The notes: generated from the letters alone by a model not told the origin. 64,000 nucleotides of DNA from JAOUFP01 sp963801505 (GCA_963801505.1 CAWDEY010000009.1:1-64000); one strand, 5' to 3'; positions 7,875 through 16,317 are shown, counted from the first letter of the stretch. Numbers and translations: made by a program.

Positions 7875-10199
7875 ATGAAACATATTGGACTCGACGCAGG
7901 ATCAGTAAGCGTAAAACTTGTTGTGCTCAATGATAAAGGCAGCATACTAAGCAGCCGTTATCAGAGGCATAAGGGGCAGCCACTGCCTGTGGCCCTTGAA
8001 ATGCTAAAGACCGTAATGCGTGATGAGTTATGCGTAACGGATAAATACAAAGCACAAAGCACGAAGCACGAAGCACGGCATTGCCATCACCCGTCACTTT
8101 CAGTCACTGGTTCAGCAGGCAGATTGATAGGCACTGTCCTTGGTATTACACCAGTAAATGAGGTGGTTGCTTATGCTTACGCAACCAAAAAGCTCTATCC
8201 TCACATCAGGACGATCATAGAGCTAGGGGGGGAGGATTCTAAACTGATCATACTCGGGGAGGATTCTTACAGCGCCAGGGACTTTTATATGAATTCAGTA
8301 TGCGCCGCCGGCACAGGCTCTTTTTTAGACCAACAGGCAGAAAGGCTCAGGCTCTCTATCGAGGAATTCAGCGAACTTAGCCTGAAGTCCCAAAGGCCTC
8401 CAAGGATTGCAGGCAGGTGCAGTGTTTTTGCAAAATCAGACATGATCCATCTGCAGCAGATAGCGACCCCTGTCGAAGAAATCGTTGCAGGGCTCTGCTT
8501 TGCTGTTGCAAGGAATTTCAAGGGCTCGATAGCAAGGGGCAGGGAACTGGCCTTCCCGGTCTCTTTCCAGGGCGGTGTTGCTGCAAACAGCGGGATGATA
8601 CGGGCGTTTAAGGAGATCTTTGATATCAAGGAACTCTTTGTTCCGGCAGAGTTCGCCGTAATGGGCGCTATCGGCGCTGCAATGAAGGATTCTGACTCAG
8701 GTATACATCAGGACTTTGATCTCCGGAAGCTCGAAGATTATTTTATGCATTTTCACAAGCGTTCTGAAAAGGGGTACAGTCCTCTCATCTCTAAGGGCGA
8801 TGACTTTACCGAAAGACACCTTAAAAAACGTGAATCGTTAAACGTGAATAGTGAATCGTCTGAAGCAATAGACCGGCAACAGGAGCACCTTTCACCTTTC
8901 ACCTTTCACGTTTCACAGCCTTTAAAGGCTTTTCTCGGAGTCGACATAGGCTCTATCAGCACGAACCTGGCTATAATAGATGGGTCCTGCAAGGTCGTCG
9001 CAAAACGCTATCTCATGACAGCAGGCAGACCTATCGAGGCGGTAAGGCAGGGGCTTGAGGAGATATATCAGGAAATCGGCGACAGGATAGAAATTGCAGG
9101 GGTGGGCACAACAGGTTCAGGCAGATATATGATCGCTGATTATATAGGCGCTGATATCGTCAAAAATGAAATCACTGCCCAGGCAACAGCAGCGGCATTT
9201 ATTGATAAAGATGTGGATACCATATTCGAAATCGGGGGGCAGGATTCAAAATTTATATCCCTGAAAAACGGTGTGATCGTGGATTTTGAGATGAATAAGG
9301 CCTGCGCAGCCGGCACAGGTTCTTTTTTGGAAGAACAGGCAGAAAAGCTGGGCATATCTATAAAAGGGGACTTTCAGGAATCAGCTTTTTCTTCAGGGAA
9401 CCCCTGCAGACTTGGAGAGAGATGCACGGTCTTCATGGAAAACTCCCTGATTTCGAACCTCCAGTGCGGCACAGACAAAAAAGACCTGCTTGCGGGCCTT
9501 GCCTATTCCATAGTGCAAAACTATATCAACAGGGTTGTCTGCAAGAGGCCCATAGGCAGGAAGATATTCTTCCAGGGCGGGGTAGCGTTCAACAAGTCGG
9601 TTGTAGCCGCCTTCGAGAAATACTTAGGCAGACAGGTCATCGTTCCTCCGGACCATGATGTTACAGGCGCTATAGGCATGGCCCTGATAGCAATGAAACA
9701 TATGAAAAATCAGCTATCAGCAGTCAGCCATCAGCAGTCAGGAGAAAAACTTAAAACTCCGAACGCTGAACTCCAAACTAAATTCAAAGGCTTTGAACTT
9801 TCCAGGCGTTCCTATGATATCTCATCCTTTGAATGCAAGGGCTGTCCGAACGTATGCGAGATCAACAAGATCAGAATAGAGGGAGAAAAAGGTCATCTCT
9901 TTTATGGCGGCAGGTGCGAAAAATATGATGTCAGAAAGATAACAGAGGAAAACAAAATCCCTGATCTTTTCGCATTCAGGGAGGAAATGCTCTGGAAGGC
10001 ACATCGGATGTACCGTGAGAGGTTAAACGTGAATAGTGAAGAGATCGCAGAAAGGAGCATTGGAGACCTTTCACGTTTCACGTCTCACGTTTCACGAATA
10101 AAGATGGGGATACCATACATCTTCTATTTCCATGATTTTCTGCCCTTCTGGACCACACTCCTTTGGGAACTTGGCTTCGAGGTGGTAGGTATCGCCTGA
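7875..10199 (+). CDS. BadF/BcrA/HgdC-type CoA-dehydratase activase, N-terminal part of a frameshifted gene
   Basis: Activases of this family use ATP to push an electron from a [4Fe-4S] cluster into 2-hydroxyacyl-CoA dehydratases or benzoyl-CoA reductases. Two ASKHA domains are visible. The first has GLDAGSVSVKLVVL, ELGGEDSK, CAAGTGSFLDQQ and GRCSVFAKSDM; the second has FLGVDIGSISTNLAI, EIGGQDSK, CAAGTGSFLEEQ and GERCTVFMENS. A Cys-rich ECKGCPNVCEIN...GGRCEKYD follows. I start at 7875 (MKHIGLDAG), since upstream residues look non-homologous. The frame ends prematurely at TGA 10197-10199; the protein continues one frame over. Five heptamer arrays interrupt it in inter-motif segments. The large two-ASKHA form is known as a 'CoA activase-related' protein; its partner is unknown. 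Confidence 0.88.
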   Translation: MKHIGLDAGSVSVKLVVLNDKGSILSSRYQRHKGQPLPVALEMLKTVMRDELCVTDKYKAQSTKHEARHCHHPSLSVTGSAGRLIGTVLGITPVNEVVAYAYATKKLYPHIRTIIELGGEDSKLIILGEDSYSARDFYMNSVCAAGTGSFLDQQAERLRLSIEEFSELSLKSQRPPRIAGRCSVFAKSDMIHLQQIATPVEEIVAGLCFAVARNFKGSIARGRELAFPVSFQGGVAANSGMIRAFKEIFDIKELFVPAEFAVMGAIGAAMKDSDSGIHQDFDLRKLEDYFMHFHKRSEKGYSPLISKGDDFTERHLKKRESLNVNSESSEAIDRQQEHLSPFTFHVSQPLKAFLGVDIGSISTNLAIIDGSCKVVAKRYLMTAGRPIEAVRQGLEEIYQEIGDRIEIAGVGTTGSGRYMIADYIGADIVKNEITAQATAAAFIDKDVDTIFEIGGQDSKFISLKNGVIVDFEMNKACAAGTGSFLEEQAEKLGISIKGDFQESAFSSGNPCRLGERCTVFMENSLISNLQCGTDKKDLLAGLAYSIVQNYINRVVCKRPIGRKIFFQGGVAFNKSVVAAFEKYLGRQVIVPPDHDVTGAIGMALIAMKHMKNQLSAVSHQQSGEKLKTPNAELQTKFKGFELSRRSYDISSFECKGCPNVCEINKIRIEGEKGHLFYGGRCEKYDVRKITEENKIPDLFAFREEMLWKAHRMYRERLNVNSEEIAERSIGDLSRFTSHVSRIKMGIPYIFYFHDFLPFWTTLLWELGFEVVGIA
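8050..8077 (+). repeat. Heptanucleotide array in the activase (AAGCACA, AAGCACG x3)
   Basis: Four 7-bp units in register encode KAQSTKHEAR between the first ATP-binding motif and TGSAG. The following stretch up to about 8112 (CATCACCCGTCACTTTCAGTCAC in part) looks like a degenerate opposite-phase arm. Confidence 0.85.
8827..8916 (+). repeat. Paired heptanucleotide arrays in the activase
   Basis: Left arm 8827-8858 is built from GTGAATC-like units. The right arm 8889-8916 is CTTTCAC x3 then GTTTCAC. The arms are roughly complementary, so the unit could fold into a hairpin. It encodes the linker LNVNSESS...LSPFTFHVSQ between the two ASKHA domains, in frame. Confidence 0.85.
9711..9778 (+). repeat. 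Heptanucleotide arrays in the activase (CAGCAGT/CAGCCAT and AACTCCG/AACTCCA)
   Basis: Units at 9711-9741 (CAGCTAT, CAGCAGT, CAGCCAT, CAGCAGT, CAG) are followed after 13 bases by AACTCCG, AACGCTG, AACTCCA, AAC (9755-9778). Together they encode the polar linker NQLSAVSHQQSGE...NAELQTK after the second ASKHA domain, in frame. Confidence 0.85.
10023..10096 (+). repeat. Paired heptanucleotide arrays in the activase
   Basis: The left arm 10023-10040 is TTAAACGTGAATAGTGAA, an exact copy of 8838-8855. The right arm 10068-10096 is CTTTCAC, GTTTCAC, GTCTCAC, GTTTCAC, G. It encodes RLNVNSEE...LSRFTSHVSR in frame, just before the conserved IKMGIPYIFYF segment. Confidence 0.88.
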
Positions 10200-10305
10200 A
10201 ACAGACAGGAATATCATAGACACCGGGCAGGAAACTGTCCTTGCAGAAACCTGCTTTCCTGTTAAAACAGCCCACGGACATATCAAATATCTCATTGACA
10301 AGGGC

Positions 10306-12252
10306 GTGGATGCCATATTGATACCGAGCTTTGTAAATCTCAACAACACCGGGGACCCCTTTGATACAGGCTTTGCATGTCCCTACACGCAGACAATTCC
10401 ATATCTGGCAAAAACAGCTTTTCAGGACTTAAAAGCGCTTGTCCCTATCGTAGACATGAACCAGGGTGAGGCCTTTTTGAAAACTGAGCTGAAGCGCATA
10501 TTTAAACCCTACAATATCAGCACATCCCGGATATCCAGTGCTTTCATAACAGCCAGCGCTGAACAGGACAAATTTACAAACGCGATAAAACATAAGGGGC
10601 AGGAGCTCATTTCCTCCCTGAATACACGGGCAGTTGTGATTGTCGGTAGGGCTTACAATTCCTTTGACAGGGGTGTAAATCTTAATATCCCGAAGAAACT
10701 TGCGGCCCTCGGAGTAGTCTCTTTGCCCATGGATTTTCTGCCCATCGAAGATTCGCCTGTAAACCAGGAATGGCCTAATATGTACTGGCGGGCAGGCCAA
10801 AGGGTCCTGAGCGCTGCCAGGATCATAAGGACAAACCCGCTGCTCCACGCGGTTTATATAGGCAACTTTTCCTGCGGGCCGGACTCTTTCATTATAAAAT
10901 TCTTCGACGAAGAGATGTCAGGAAAACCCTACCTGCATCTGGAACTTGACGCCCACAGCGCTGATGCAGGCGCTATCACCCGGTGCGAGGCCTTTTTAGA
11001 CAGCATAGAGAACACAAAGATGGGTGACTCTCTTACCCTGCCTCAGAAAAAAAAGAGCAACGGTCATTTCTCAACAGAGAGGACTGTTTTTCTCCCCCGC
11101 ATGTCCGACCATGCCTTTGCCGTGGCAGCAGCATTCGAATACTGTGGGATAGCAGCAGAGGTACTCCCTGAGTCCACAAGCGAGACTGTAGATATAGGCA
11201 AAAAATATGTCTCCGGCAAGGAATGTTATCCCTGTGCGGTCACTACGGGCGATATGGTAAATAAGATCATGGAGCCTGGCTTTGATCCCGAGCGCTCAGC
11301 CTTTTTTATGCCCTCAGGTGCAGGCCCCTGCAGGTTCGGACAGTATAATGTATTCAACCGGCTCGTAATAAAAGAACTGGGCCTGGACAATGTGCCTGTT
11401 TTCTCGCCAAACCAGGATGAAAATTTCTACAAACATCTGAAAATTCCCGGCAAAAGTTTTGCGATGAGGTCATGGCAGGGCATATCTGCTATCAGCCTGC
11501 TTCAGAAATGTCTGCATGAGACAAGGCCCTATGAAAAAGAAAAGAACATGTCTGACGAGACCTACGCAATGCACCTTCAGAGGGCTTACAACTCTGTGCG
11601 CGGCGCTGACGGAGGCATCGAGGCGGTTTTGAAGAAAGCACGGGTTGATTTTGAAAATATCCCTGTAAATAAGCATAAAAGACCCCTTATAGGCATCGTC
11701 GGTGAGATTTTCGTTAGATCAAACAGGTTCTCCAACGAAGACCTCGCAAGGAAAATTGAGGAACTGGGTGGTGAGGCATATCTTGCGCCGGCTGAAGAAT
11801 GGATATACTACGTTAATCTTATGGCGCTGCGCAAGGTCTTGATAAAAAAAGACTGGTCTGGTATGATTACACTTCTGTCAAAGAGGTTCTTTCAAAAGAG
11901 GATAGAGCACAAATTTGAAAGTTTTTTTGCAGGTTTTCTGAAAAATCTGCATGAAACGGATACCAGGGAGATTCTAGAGAAGGCAGGTCCGTATATCCAT
12001 CCCTCCTTCGAGGGTGAAGCTATCCTCAGTATCGGCAAAAGCATTGAACTGATAGAAAAAGGGGCCTCAGGCATTGTCAATGCCATGCCCTTCGGATGCA
12101 TGCCAGGGACTATTGTCAGCGGGTTGATGCGCGGAATCAAGAGAAAGTACGGCATACCCTGCTTGAGCATACCTTATGACGGGACTGAATCTCTCACAAC
12201 AGAAATTCAGCTTGAGGCCTTTATGGACCAGGCAAAAGAATATAATAAATAA
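10306..12252 (+). CDS. CoA-dehydratase activase-related protein, C-terminal part after the frameshift
   Basis: This frame continues the activase protein. Sequence from about 10195 reads PETDRNIIDTGQETVLAE in this frame before its first ATG, so the true gene is 7875-12252 (about 1,460 residues) with one frameshift at 10190-10196. The segment corresponds to the DUF2229/HgdB-like C-terminal half of these giant proteins. It carries conserved Cys groups such as SGKECYPCAVTTGDM and SGAGPCRFGQYN, and a late MPFGCMPGT motif, probable cluster or substrate-binding residues by analogy with the dehydratase subunits. TAA at 12250-12252 is followed closely by the small COX24-like gene. Confidence 0.85.
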   Translation: MDAILIPSFVNLNNTGDPFDTGFACPYTQTIPYLAKTAFQDLKALVPIVDMNQGEAFLKTELKRIFKPYNISTSRISSAFITASAEQDKFTNAIKHKGQELISSLNTRAVVIVGRAYNSFDRGVNLNIPKKLAALGVVSLPMDFLPIEDSPVNQEWPNMYWRAGQRVLSAARIIRTNPLLHAVYIGNFSCGPDSFIIKFFDEEMSGKPYLHLELDAHSADAGAITRCEAFLDSIENTKMGDSLTLPQKKKSNGHFSTERTVFLPRMSDHAFAVAAAFEYCGIAAEVLPESTSETVDIGKKYVSGKECYPCAVTTGDMVNKIMEPGFDPERSAFFMPSGAGPCRFGQYNVFNRLVIKELGLDNVPVFSPNQDENFYKHLKIPGKSFAMRSWQGISAISLLQKCLHETRPYEKEKNMSDETYAMHLQRAYNSVRGADGGIEAVLKKARVDFENIPVNKHKRPLIGIVGEIFVRSNRFSNEDLARKIEELGGEAYLAPAEEWIYYVNLMALRKVLIKKDWSGMITLLSKRFFQKRIEHKFESFFAGFLKNLHETDTREILEKAGPYIHPSFEGEAILSIGKSIELIEKGASGIVNAMPFGCMPGTIVSGLMRGIKRKYGIPCLSIPYDGTESLTTEIQLEAFMDQAKEYNK

Positions 12253-12270
12253 TGCAAAGGAGGTAAGTGT

Positions 12271-12366
12271 GTGGGGAACGTTGTAAAATGGCGTAAGAAG
12301 AAAATGAGCAAGCATAAACACAAAAAGCTTCTCAAGAAAACAAAACATCAGAGAAGGAATAAGTAA
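12271..12366 (+). CDS. COX24/AURKAIP1 (mS38)-like very short basic protein
   Basis: A 31-codon frame starts with GTG at 12271, seven bases after AAAGGAGGT, and encodes MGNVVKWRKKKMSKHKHKK plus LLKKTKHQRRNK. The MSKHKHKKLLKK core is the hallmark of the COX24/AURKAIP1 family, mitochondrial mS38-like proteins with tiny bacterial relatives thought to bind the small ribosomal subunit. More than half of the residues are Lys, Arg or His. The strong ribosome site and family match make it a real gene. Ribosomal association in this organism is inference. Confidence 0.8.
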   Translation: MGNVVKWRKKKMSKHKHKKLLKKTKHQRRNK

Positions 12367-12413
12367 TTCCTGCCGAAAATATATTTTTATTTGCCATTTC
12401 CGGAAACCTTTAT

Positions 12414-12470
12414 CTGGAATCCAGGTTTTTAAATAAGTTCTGGATCCTGAATCAAGCCCGTGATGATGAC
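12414..12470. repeat. Degenerate copy of a dispersed intergenic palindrome
   Basis: TCTGGAATCCAGG ... AGTTCTGGATCCTG ... CAAGCCCGTGATGATGAC matches the better copies at 12574-12649 and 59590-59664, but has lost most of the left GTCATTCCCGC arm. Confidence 0.6.
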
Positions 12471-12545
12471 TTAATAATCAATTGACGCATTGTATTGAAT
12501 ATGTATTTTTCTGCGTCCTCTGCAGTGAAATTATGATAGTTAGTA

Positions 12546-12671
12546 TCTGTCCATAAACTCTCTTTTCTTGTGCGTCATTCCCGCAGTCTTTAGGCGGGAA
12601 TCCAGTGTTTTAAGAGGTTCTGGATCCCCGGGTCAAGCCCGAGGATGACAAATTCAGAGTTTATAAACAGA
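12546..12671. repeat. Dispersed intergenic palindrome with nested outer inverted repeat
   Basis: The core 12574-12649 begins GTCATTCCCGC, contains GGCGGGAATCCAG and TTCTGGATCCCCGGGTCA, and ends GAGGATGAC; its halves are complementary. Outside it, TCTGTCCATAAACTCT (12546-12561) and AGAGTTTATAAACAGA (12656-12671) form a second inverted pair (14 of 16). The remaining part of 12367-12737 shows no gene. Confidence 0.7.
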
Positions 12672-12728
12672 CTCTATTTTAGTTGAATGTGATCGTCAGG
12701 GTTGACAGAAAACCCTGCGTCGTGATAT

Positions 12729-12758
12729 GTTCAATATGTGAACGTTCAAGATTTGAAC
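12729..12758. promoter_or_regulatory. Two tandem palindromes GTTCA-N5-TGAAC (operator candidate)
   Basis: GTTCAATATGTGAAC (12729-12743) and GTTCAAGATTTGAAC (12744-12758) are two abutting perfect 5+5 inverted repeats with 5-base centres. They cover the GTG start of the winged-helix regulator gene, so binding there could block its own translation or transcription. Auto-regulation is inference. Confidence 0.5.
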
Positions 12759-13373
12759 AACGAAAAGTCCGCAAACCAGGATAGTTACAAATCCCTTCAA
12801 CTGCTCGATCAGATTTCAAAAGGCGAACCTCTTTCTCAGAGGGACCTGAGCAAAAAGCTTAATTTGGCCCTCGGTCTTGTCAATTCTTATTTAAAAAATC
12901 TGGTCTCGAAGGGCTATATCACGATAAAGACCATACCTGCCAAAAGATACACCTATTATCTCACTCCCAAAGGTTTTTCCGAAAAAACGCGCCTTACCTA
13001 TCAACTGCTTCAGGATTACACGAACATCTACATGGAAGCACGCAGGGATTTCCAGAAACTGTTTCATGATTTGTCCCTGAGCGGGGCAACCAGGGTTGTC
13101 TTTGCCGGGGTTGATGAGGTTGCGGAAATAGCATACCTTTCTCTCCAGGAGTTTGATATAGAACTTGCCGGAGCTTTTGACGATGCAAAAAAGGGCACAA
13201 AATTCTTTAAGACAGTTGTCATGCCCTTTCATGAGATACATACGATTGATTACGACAGGGTAGTACTTAGCACCTTTCTCAGGAAAGAAGAGGTCTATCA
13301 GAGCCTCCTGGAAAACAGGGTCCCTGATGATAAGATCCTTTCGATCCATGATCTGCCATCAGTCAACAAATAG
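12738..13373 (+). CDS. Winged-helix regulator with C-terminal nucleotide-binding-like domain
   Basis: The 211-residue product begins at GTG 12738. Residues 15-75 form a MarR-like winged helix (LLDQISKGEPLSQRDLSKKL as helices, LVSKGYITIKTI... as wing). A helical linker (85-110) follows, then a Rossmann-like part with TRVVFAGVDEVAEIAYLSL and IELAGAFDD, reminiscent of the N-terminal sugar-binding domain of PglD or of CoA-binding folds. It is the first gene of the polysaccharide locus, so it probably controls surface glycan genes in response to a small ligand. It carries its own palindromic operator. Function is inferred from domain layout and position. Confidence 0.75.
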   Translation: MNVQDLNNEKSANQDSYKSLQLLDQISKGEPLSQRDLSKKLNLALGLVNSYLKNLVSKGYITIKTIPAKRYTYYLTPKGFSEKTRLTYQLLQDYTNIYMEARRDFQKLFHDLSLSGATRVVFAGVDEVAEIAYLSLQEFDIELAGAFDDAKKGTKFFKTVVMPFHEIHTIDYDRVVLSTFLRKEEVYQSLLENRVPDDKILSIHDLPSVNK

Positions 13374-13505
13374 ACTGATAGCATAGCTCAGGACCATTAC
13401 AACAAGGCAATCCGAGATGATTATTGCCGGAATGAATTTTAAATGTGGGTATAAAAGTACCTGGTCGGCGGTAGCCCGTTTAAATGGACCTAAATAAAGC
13501 AGTTA

Positions 13506-13536
13506 ACCACAGAGGACACGGAGAAGACAGAGGAAA
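13506..13536. repeat. Degenerate CACAGAG/GACACGG repeat
   Basis: CCACAGAGGACACGGAGA and following AGACAGAGGA approximate a 7-bp period. It lies in the 228-bp gap before the ABC permease gene and resembles the heptamer arrays elsewhere, but is shorter and less regular. Confidence 0.4.
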
Positions 13537-13601
13537 ATCAAAAAGTCTTTGTTTTTCTTTGCACACTTTTCGGCTTTGCGCGAACAACTGCCGTTTTTAG
13601 G

Positions 13602-14484
13602 ATGAAAGCAACTGAAGTGAAAAATCGGATTGAAACAATACAGGAAGAACAGTGGACAAAGGTGATCGGCCCTAAGAAAGGCTGGTTCGATATCAGACCT
13701 TTCGAATCTCTGGAACTACAGAGATCTGATAGGCCTCTTTGTAAAAAGGGATTTTGTTTCCTTCTACAAACAGACGATTCTTGGGCCGCTCTGGTTCCTG
13801 CTTCAGCCCCTCTTTACAACGATTGTCTTTACGATAATTTTCGGCAGGATCGCGCAGATTTCAACTGATGGTCTGCCCCAGGTGCTTTTCTACATGTGCG
13901 GCATCGTGATCTGGAACTATTTTGCCGACTGCCTGAACAAGACCTCCGACACCTTTGCATCAAACGCGAACATCTTCGGCAAGGTCTATTTCCCCCGGCT
14001 AACCGTGCCGGTCTCTATCGTCATAACAAACCTCATAACCTTTGGTATTCAGTTTGCCCTTTTTTTGTCTTTCTTATCATATTTTTATCTTGCAGGGGCT
14101 GCCATTAAAATAAGTTATTGGGTTTTCCTTACCCCTCTATTGCTGCTCCAGATGGCAGCTCTCGGCCTCGGTCTTGGGATACTGATTTCTTCTCTGACAA
14201 CTAAATACAGAGACCTCAGATATGTCGTCGGCTTTGGCGTCCAGCTCTGGATGTACGCTACTCCCATTGTCTATCCGATGTCGCAGATACCGGAGAAATG
14301 GCAATGGGTATTTGCCCTCAATCCCATGTCTGCCACTGTGGAGACAGCCCGCTATGCCTTTCTGGGCGCAGGCGCGATCCGGCCATGGAACCTTGGCATA
14401 AGCCTGGGCATGACAGCGCTGATATTATTTGCCGGCATAGTCATGTTCAGCAGGATAGAAAAGACGTTTATGGATACGGTCTGA
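13602..14484 (+). pseudogene. wzm: ABC-2 polysaccharide export permease (Wzm-like), one frameshift
   Basis: The permease partner of an O-antigen-type ABC exporter. The first frame gives MKATEVKNRIETIQEEQWTK and GWFDIR. A single-base shift near 13700 is needed to read NLWNYRDLIGLFVKRDF, then KQTILGPLWFLLQPL, and the rest (STDGLPQVLFYMCGIVIWNY to the C-terminus) in the second frame. Joined, it is about 290 residues with six hydrophobic segments, the normal Wzm size. It precedes the ATPase gene but is separated from it by a four-helix-bundle remnant. The break could be a sequencing error or true loss of export. Confidence 0.85.
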
Positions 14485-14496
14485 AGACTGAGGTTT

Positions 14497-14809
14497 CAGA
14501 ACAGTTGAAGGCTTCGCACATTTTCCTGCAAACGAACAGTTTGGACTTTCAAACCAAATGAAAAGAGCGGCTGTTTCAGTAGCTTCTAATCTGGCTGAAG
14601 GAGGAAGCAGAACCAGTCTCAAAGACCAGGCACATTTTTCACAGCTGGCTTTTAGTTCTCTCATGGAAGTGGCATGTCAGGCAGATATAGCCCTGTCTCT
14701 GAGTTTTATTGATGAAGCAAAACACCAGGTATTGCGGCAAGAAATTGAGATGCTTTCAAAAAAACTGGGCGCCTTAAGGAATTCTCAGATAAGAAGAAGT
14801 TCTCAATGA
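14497..14809 (+). pseudogene. Four-helix-bundle protein (23S rRNA IVS / Avd-like family), N-terminally truncated
   Basis: In the frame of 14558-14809 the sequence can be read back to 14497 as FAHFPANEQFGLSNQMKRAAVSVASNLAEGG, which matches the core of the IVS four-helix-bundle family (FP-[x]-EQFGL-[x]2-QMRRAAVSIPSNIAEG). An in-frame stop before 14497 removes the first helix, and full-length members are about 115-120 residues. The next ATG (14558) lies inside the conserved motif. It sits between wzm and wzt, where a coupled gene pair would be expected. No reverse transcriptase is near, so it is not a diversity-generating element. Confidence 0.7.
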
Positions 14810-14837
14810 ACTCAACCTTAAACTCTCAACGTTCAAC
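14810..14837 (+). repeat. Heptanucleotide array at the wzt start (ACTCAAC, CTTAAAC, TCTCAAC, GTTCAAC)
   Basis: Four degenerate 7-bp units immediately follow the ATG and encode STLNSQRST, a stretch not expected at the Wzt N-terminus. Confidence 0.75.
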
Positions 14838-14974
14838 TGACCCGGAAGTCGTCATCCGGGTCGAAAACCTCTACAAAGAGTACCGTCTCGGCACGATCAG
14901 CCACGGCACGCTCTACCGTGACCTGCAGAGCTGGTGGGCCAGGATGCGCGGCAAAGAAGACCCGAACTCCATTA

Positions 14975-15011
14975 TTTCAACTTCTCAACCTTCAACCTCT
15001 CAACTCTCAAC
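14975..15011 (+). repeat. Irregular heptanucleotide array at the first wzt frameshift
   Basis: Units ending TTCAAC or CTCAAC recur at spacings 8, 7, 8, 7. The frame in use before the array ends at TGA 15019-15021, while homology continues in the next frame. Unit gain, loss or slippage here would change the frame, since 7 is not a multiple of 3. Confidence 0.75.
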
Positions 15012-16146
15012 ATTCTCCTGAGAATCCTCACTTCCTCGCCCTCAATGACGTTTCCTTTGAAGTGAAGCGGGGAGAGGTGCTGGGCATCATCGGTCGCAAC
15101 GGCGCAGGCAAATCTACCCTGCTGAAGATACTTTCTGAGGTGACTTCTCCGACAAAAGGGACGGTGAAGATAAAAGGCAGGGTCGCCAGCCTGCTTGAGG
15201 TTGGGCACAGGTTTTCATCCTGAGCTGACGGGAAGAGAAAATGTGTATCTTAACGGCGCTATTCTCGGAATGACAAAAAAGGAGATCGATACAAAGTTCG
15301 ATGAGATTGTTGCCTTTGCCGAAATAGAGAAGTTCATTGATACCCCGGTCAAACGGTATTCATCAGGGATGTATGTGAGGCTTGCCTTTGCGGTTGCTGC
15401 GCATCTTGAGCCGGAGATATTGATTGTCGATGAGGTGCTGGCGGTGGGGGATGCGCAGTTTCAGAAGAAGTGTCTTGGGAAGATGGGGGAGGTAGCAGAA
15501 GAGGGAAGGACGGTGTTGTTTGTGAGTCATAATATGACAGCGTTGAAGGGCCTCTGCAGCCGGGCCATTTGGCTTAACAAGGGTTGCATGATCAATGATG
15601 GCGAGGCTGAAACTGTGGTGGCGAATTATCTTCAGGACACCTCCAAAGTGGTCCTTGAACGAATCTGGGATAATTCCAATACCGCCCCTGGAAATGACCA
15701 GGTACGTCTGCACTATCTCTCGATAGCTCCCATAAATCAACAACAAGATGAATTAATTTCAGTAAAAACGCCAATTCGATTTACCGCGGGATTCTGGAAT
15801 TACCTGCCAGAAACAGCCCTCAATTTTAGCGTTGTGTTTTATAATATCGAAGGGGTAGCAATTTTCAACACCGCTTCTCGCAGTCAATCTTTCCCAGATA
15901 GGCTTATATGGGGAAGTTTTGACATCCCGGGTAATCTCCTAAACGATGGCACTTACACAATTAGGTTATTAATAGTGAAGGATGCCACCAGACCACTTCT
16001 AGACTTAGATAACCTGCTGGTATTCGATGTTCACGACACCGAGCGAGCGGGCAGTTGGCATGGGAAGTGGATCGGAGCTCTCAGGCCTGAATTTGATTGG
16101 GAGTTGAGGATAGGCAGTTAGCACTGTAATAATATTGGTCGATGCT

Positions 16147-16317
16147 ATGAGTAAAATTTATAATGTTTTGGTTTTCCCCGGCGGTACCGAGATAGGTCCG
16201 GAAACCCATAAAACGCTAAATCAGTGCAAGGATATAAGGCTGTTTTCTATCGGCTTGAGTATCTCAAATCACGCGCCAATAACTTGGATGGATCGGCAAG
16301 AAAAATGTGGTGATTAG
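16147..16317 (+). pseudogene. ATP-grasp-type protein, N-terminal remnant
   Basis: From ATG 16147 the frame encodes MSKIYNVLVFPGGTEIG and KDIRLFSIGLSISNHAP, very like the first ~45 residues of carbamoyl-phosphate-synthase-like ATP-grasp proteins found in polysaccharide loci (NVLVFPGGTEIG...SNHAP). It then turns into WMDRQEKCGD and stops. The remaining ~280 residues, including the ATP-grasp fold, are missing, and the following 60 bases show no continuation. It is a deletion remnant. Confidence 0.55.

Larger units (their letters stand above)
14806..16121 (+). pseudogene. wzt: ABC exporter ATPase with carbohydrate-binding domain (Wzt-like), two frameshifts
   Basis: Three overlapping frames join into one Wzt-type protein. 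Frame one (14806-15021) holds the N-terminus VVIRVENLYKEYRLG...LYRDLQSWWARMRGK. Frame two holds FLALNDVSFEVKRGE, Walker A GRNGAGKST and IKGRVASLLEVG. Frame three (15195-16121) holds GFHPELTGREN, signature YSSGMYVRLAFAVAAHL, Walker B ILIVDEVLAVGD, and a ~140-residue beta-rich C-terminal domain like those of Wzt that recognise the modified O-antigen end. The first shift coincides with a heptamer array (14975-15011). The second is one extra base near 15212 in GTTGGGCACAGG. Confidence 0.88.

Noticed and set aside
14497..14809. Avd-like protein of a diversity-generating retroelement
   Set aside because: No reverse transcriptase, template repeat or variable repeat was found near it; the plain IVS-type family explains it.
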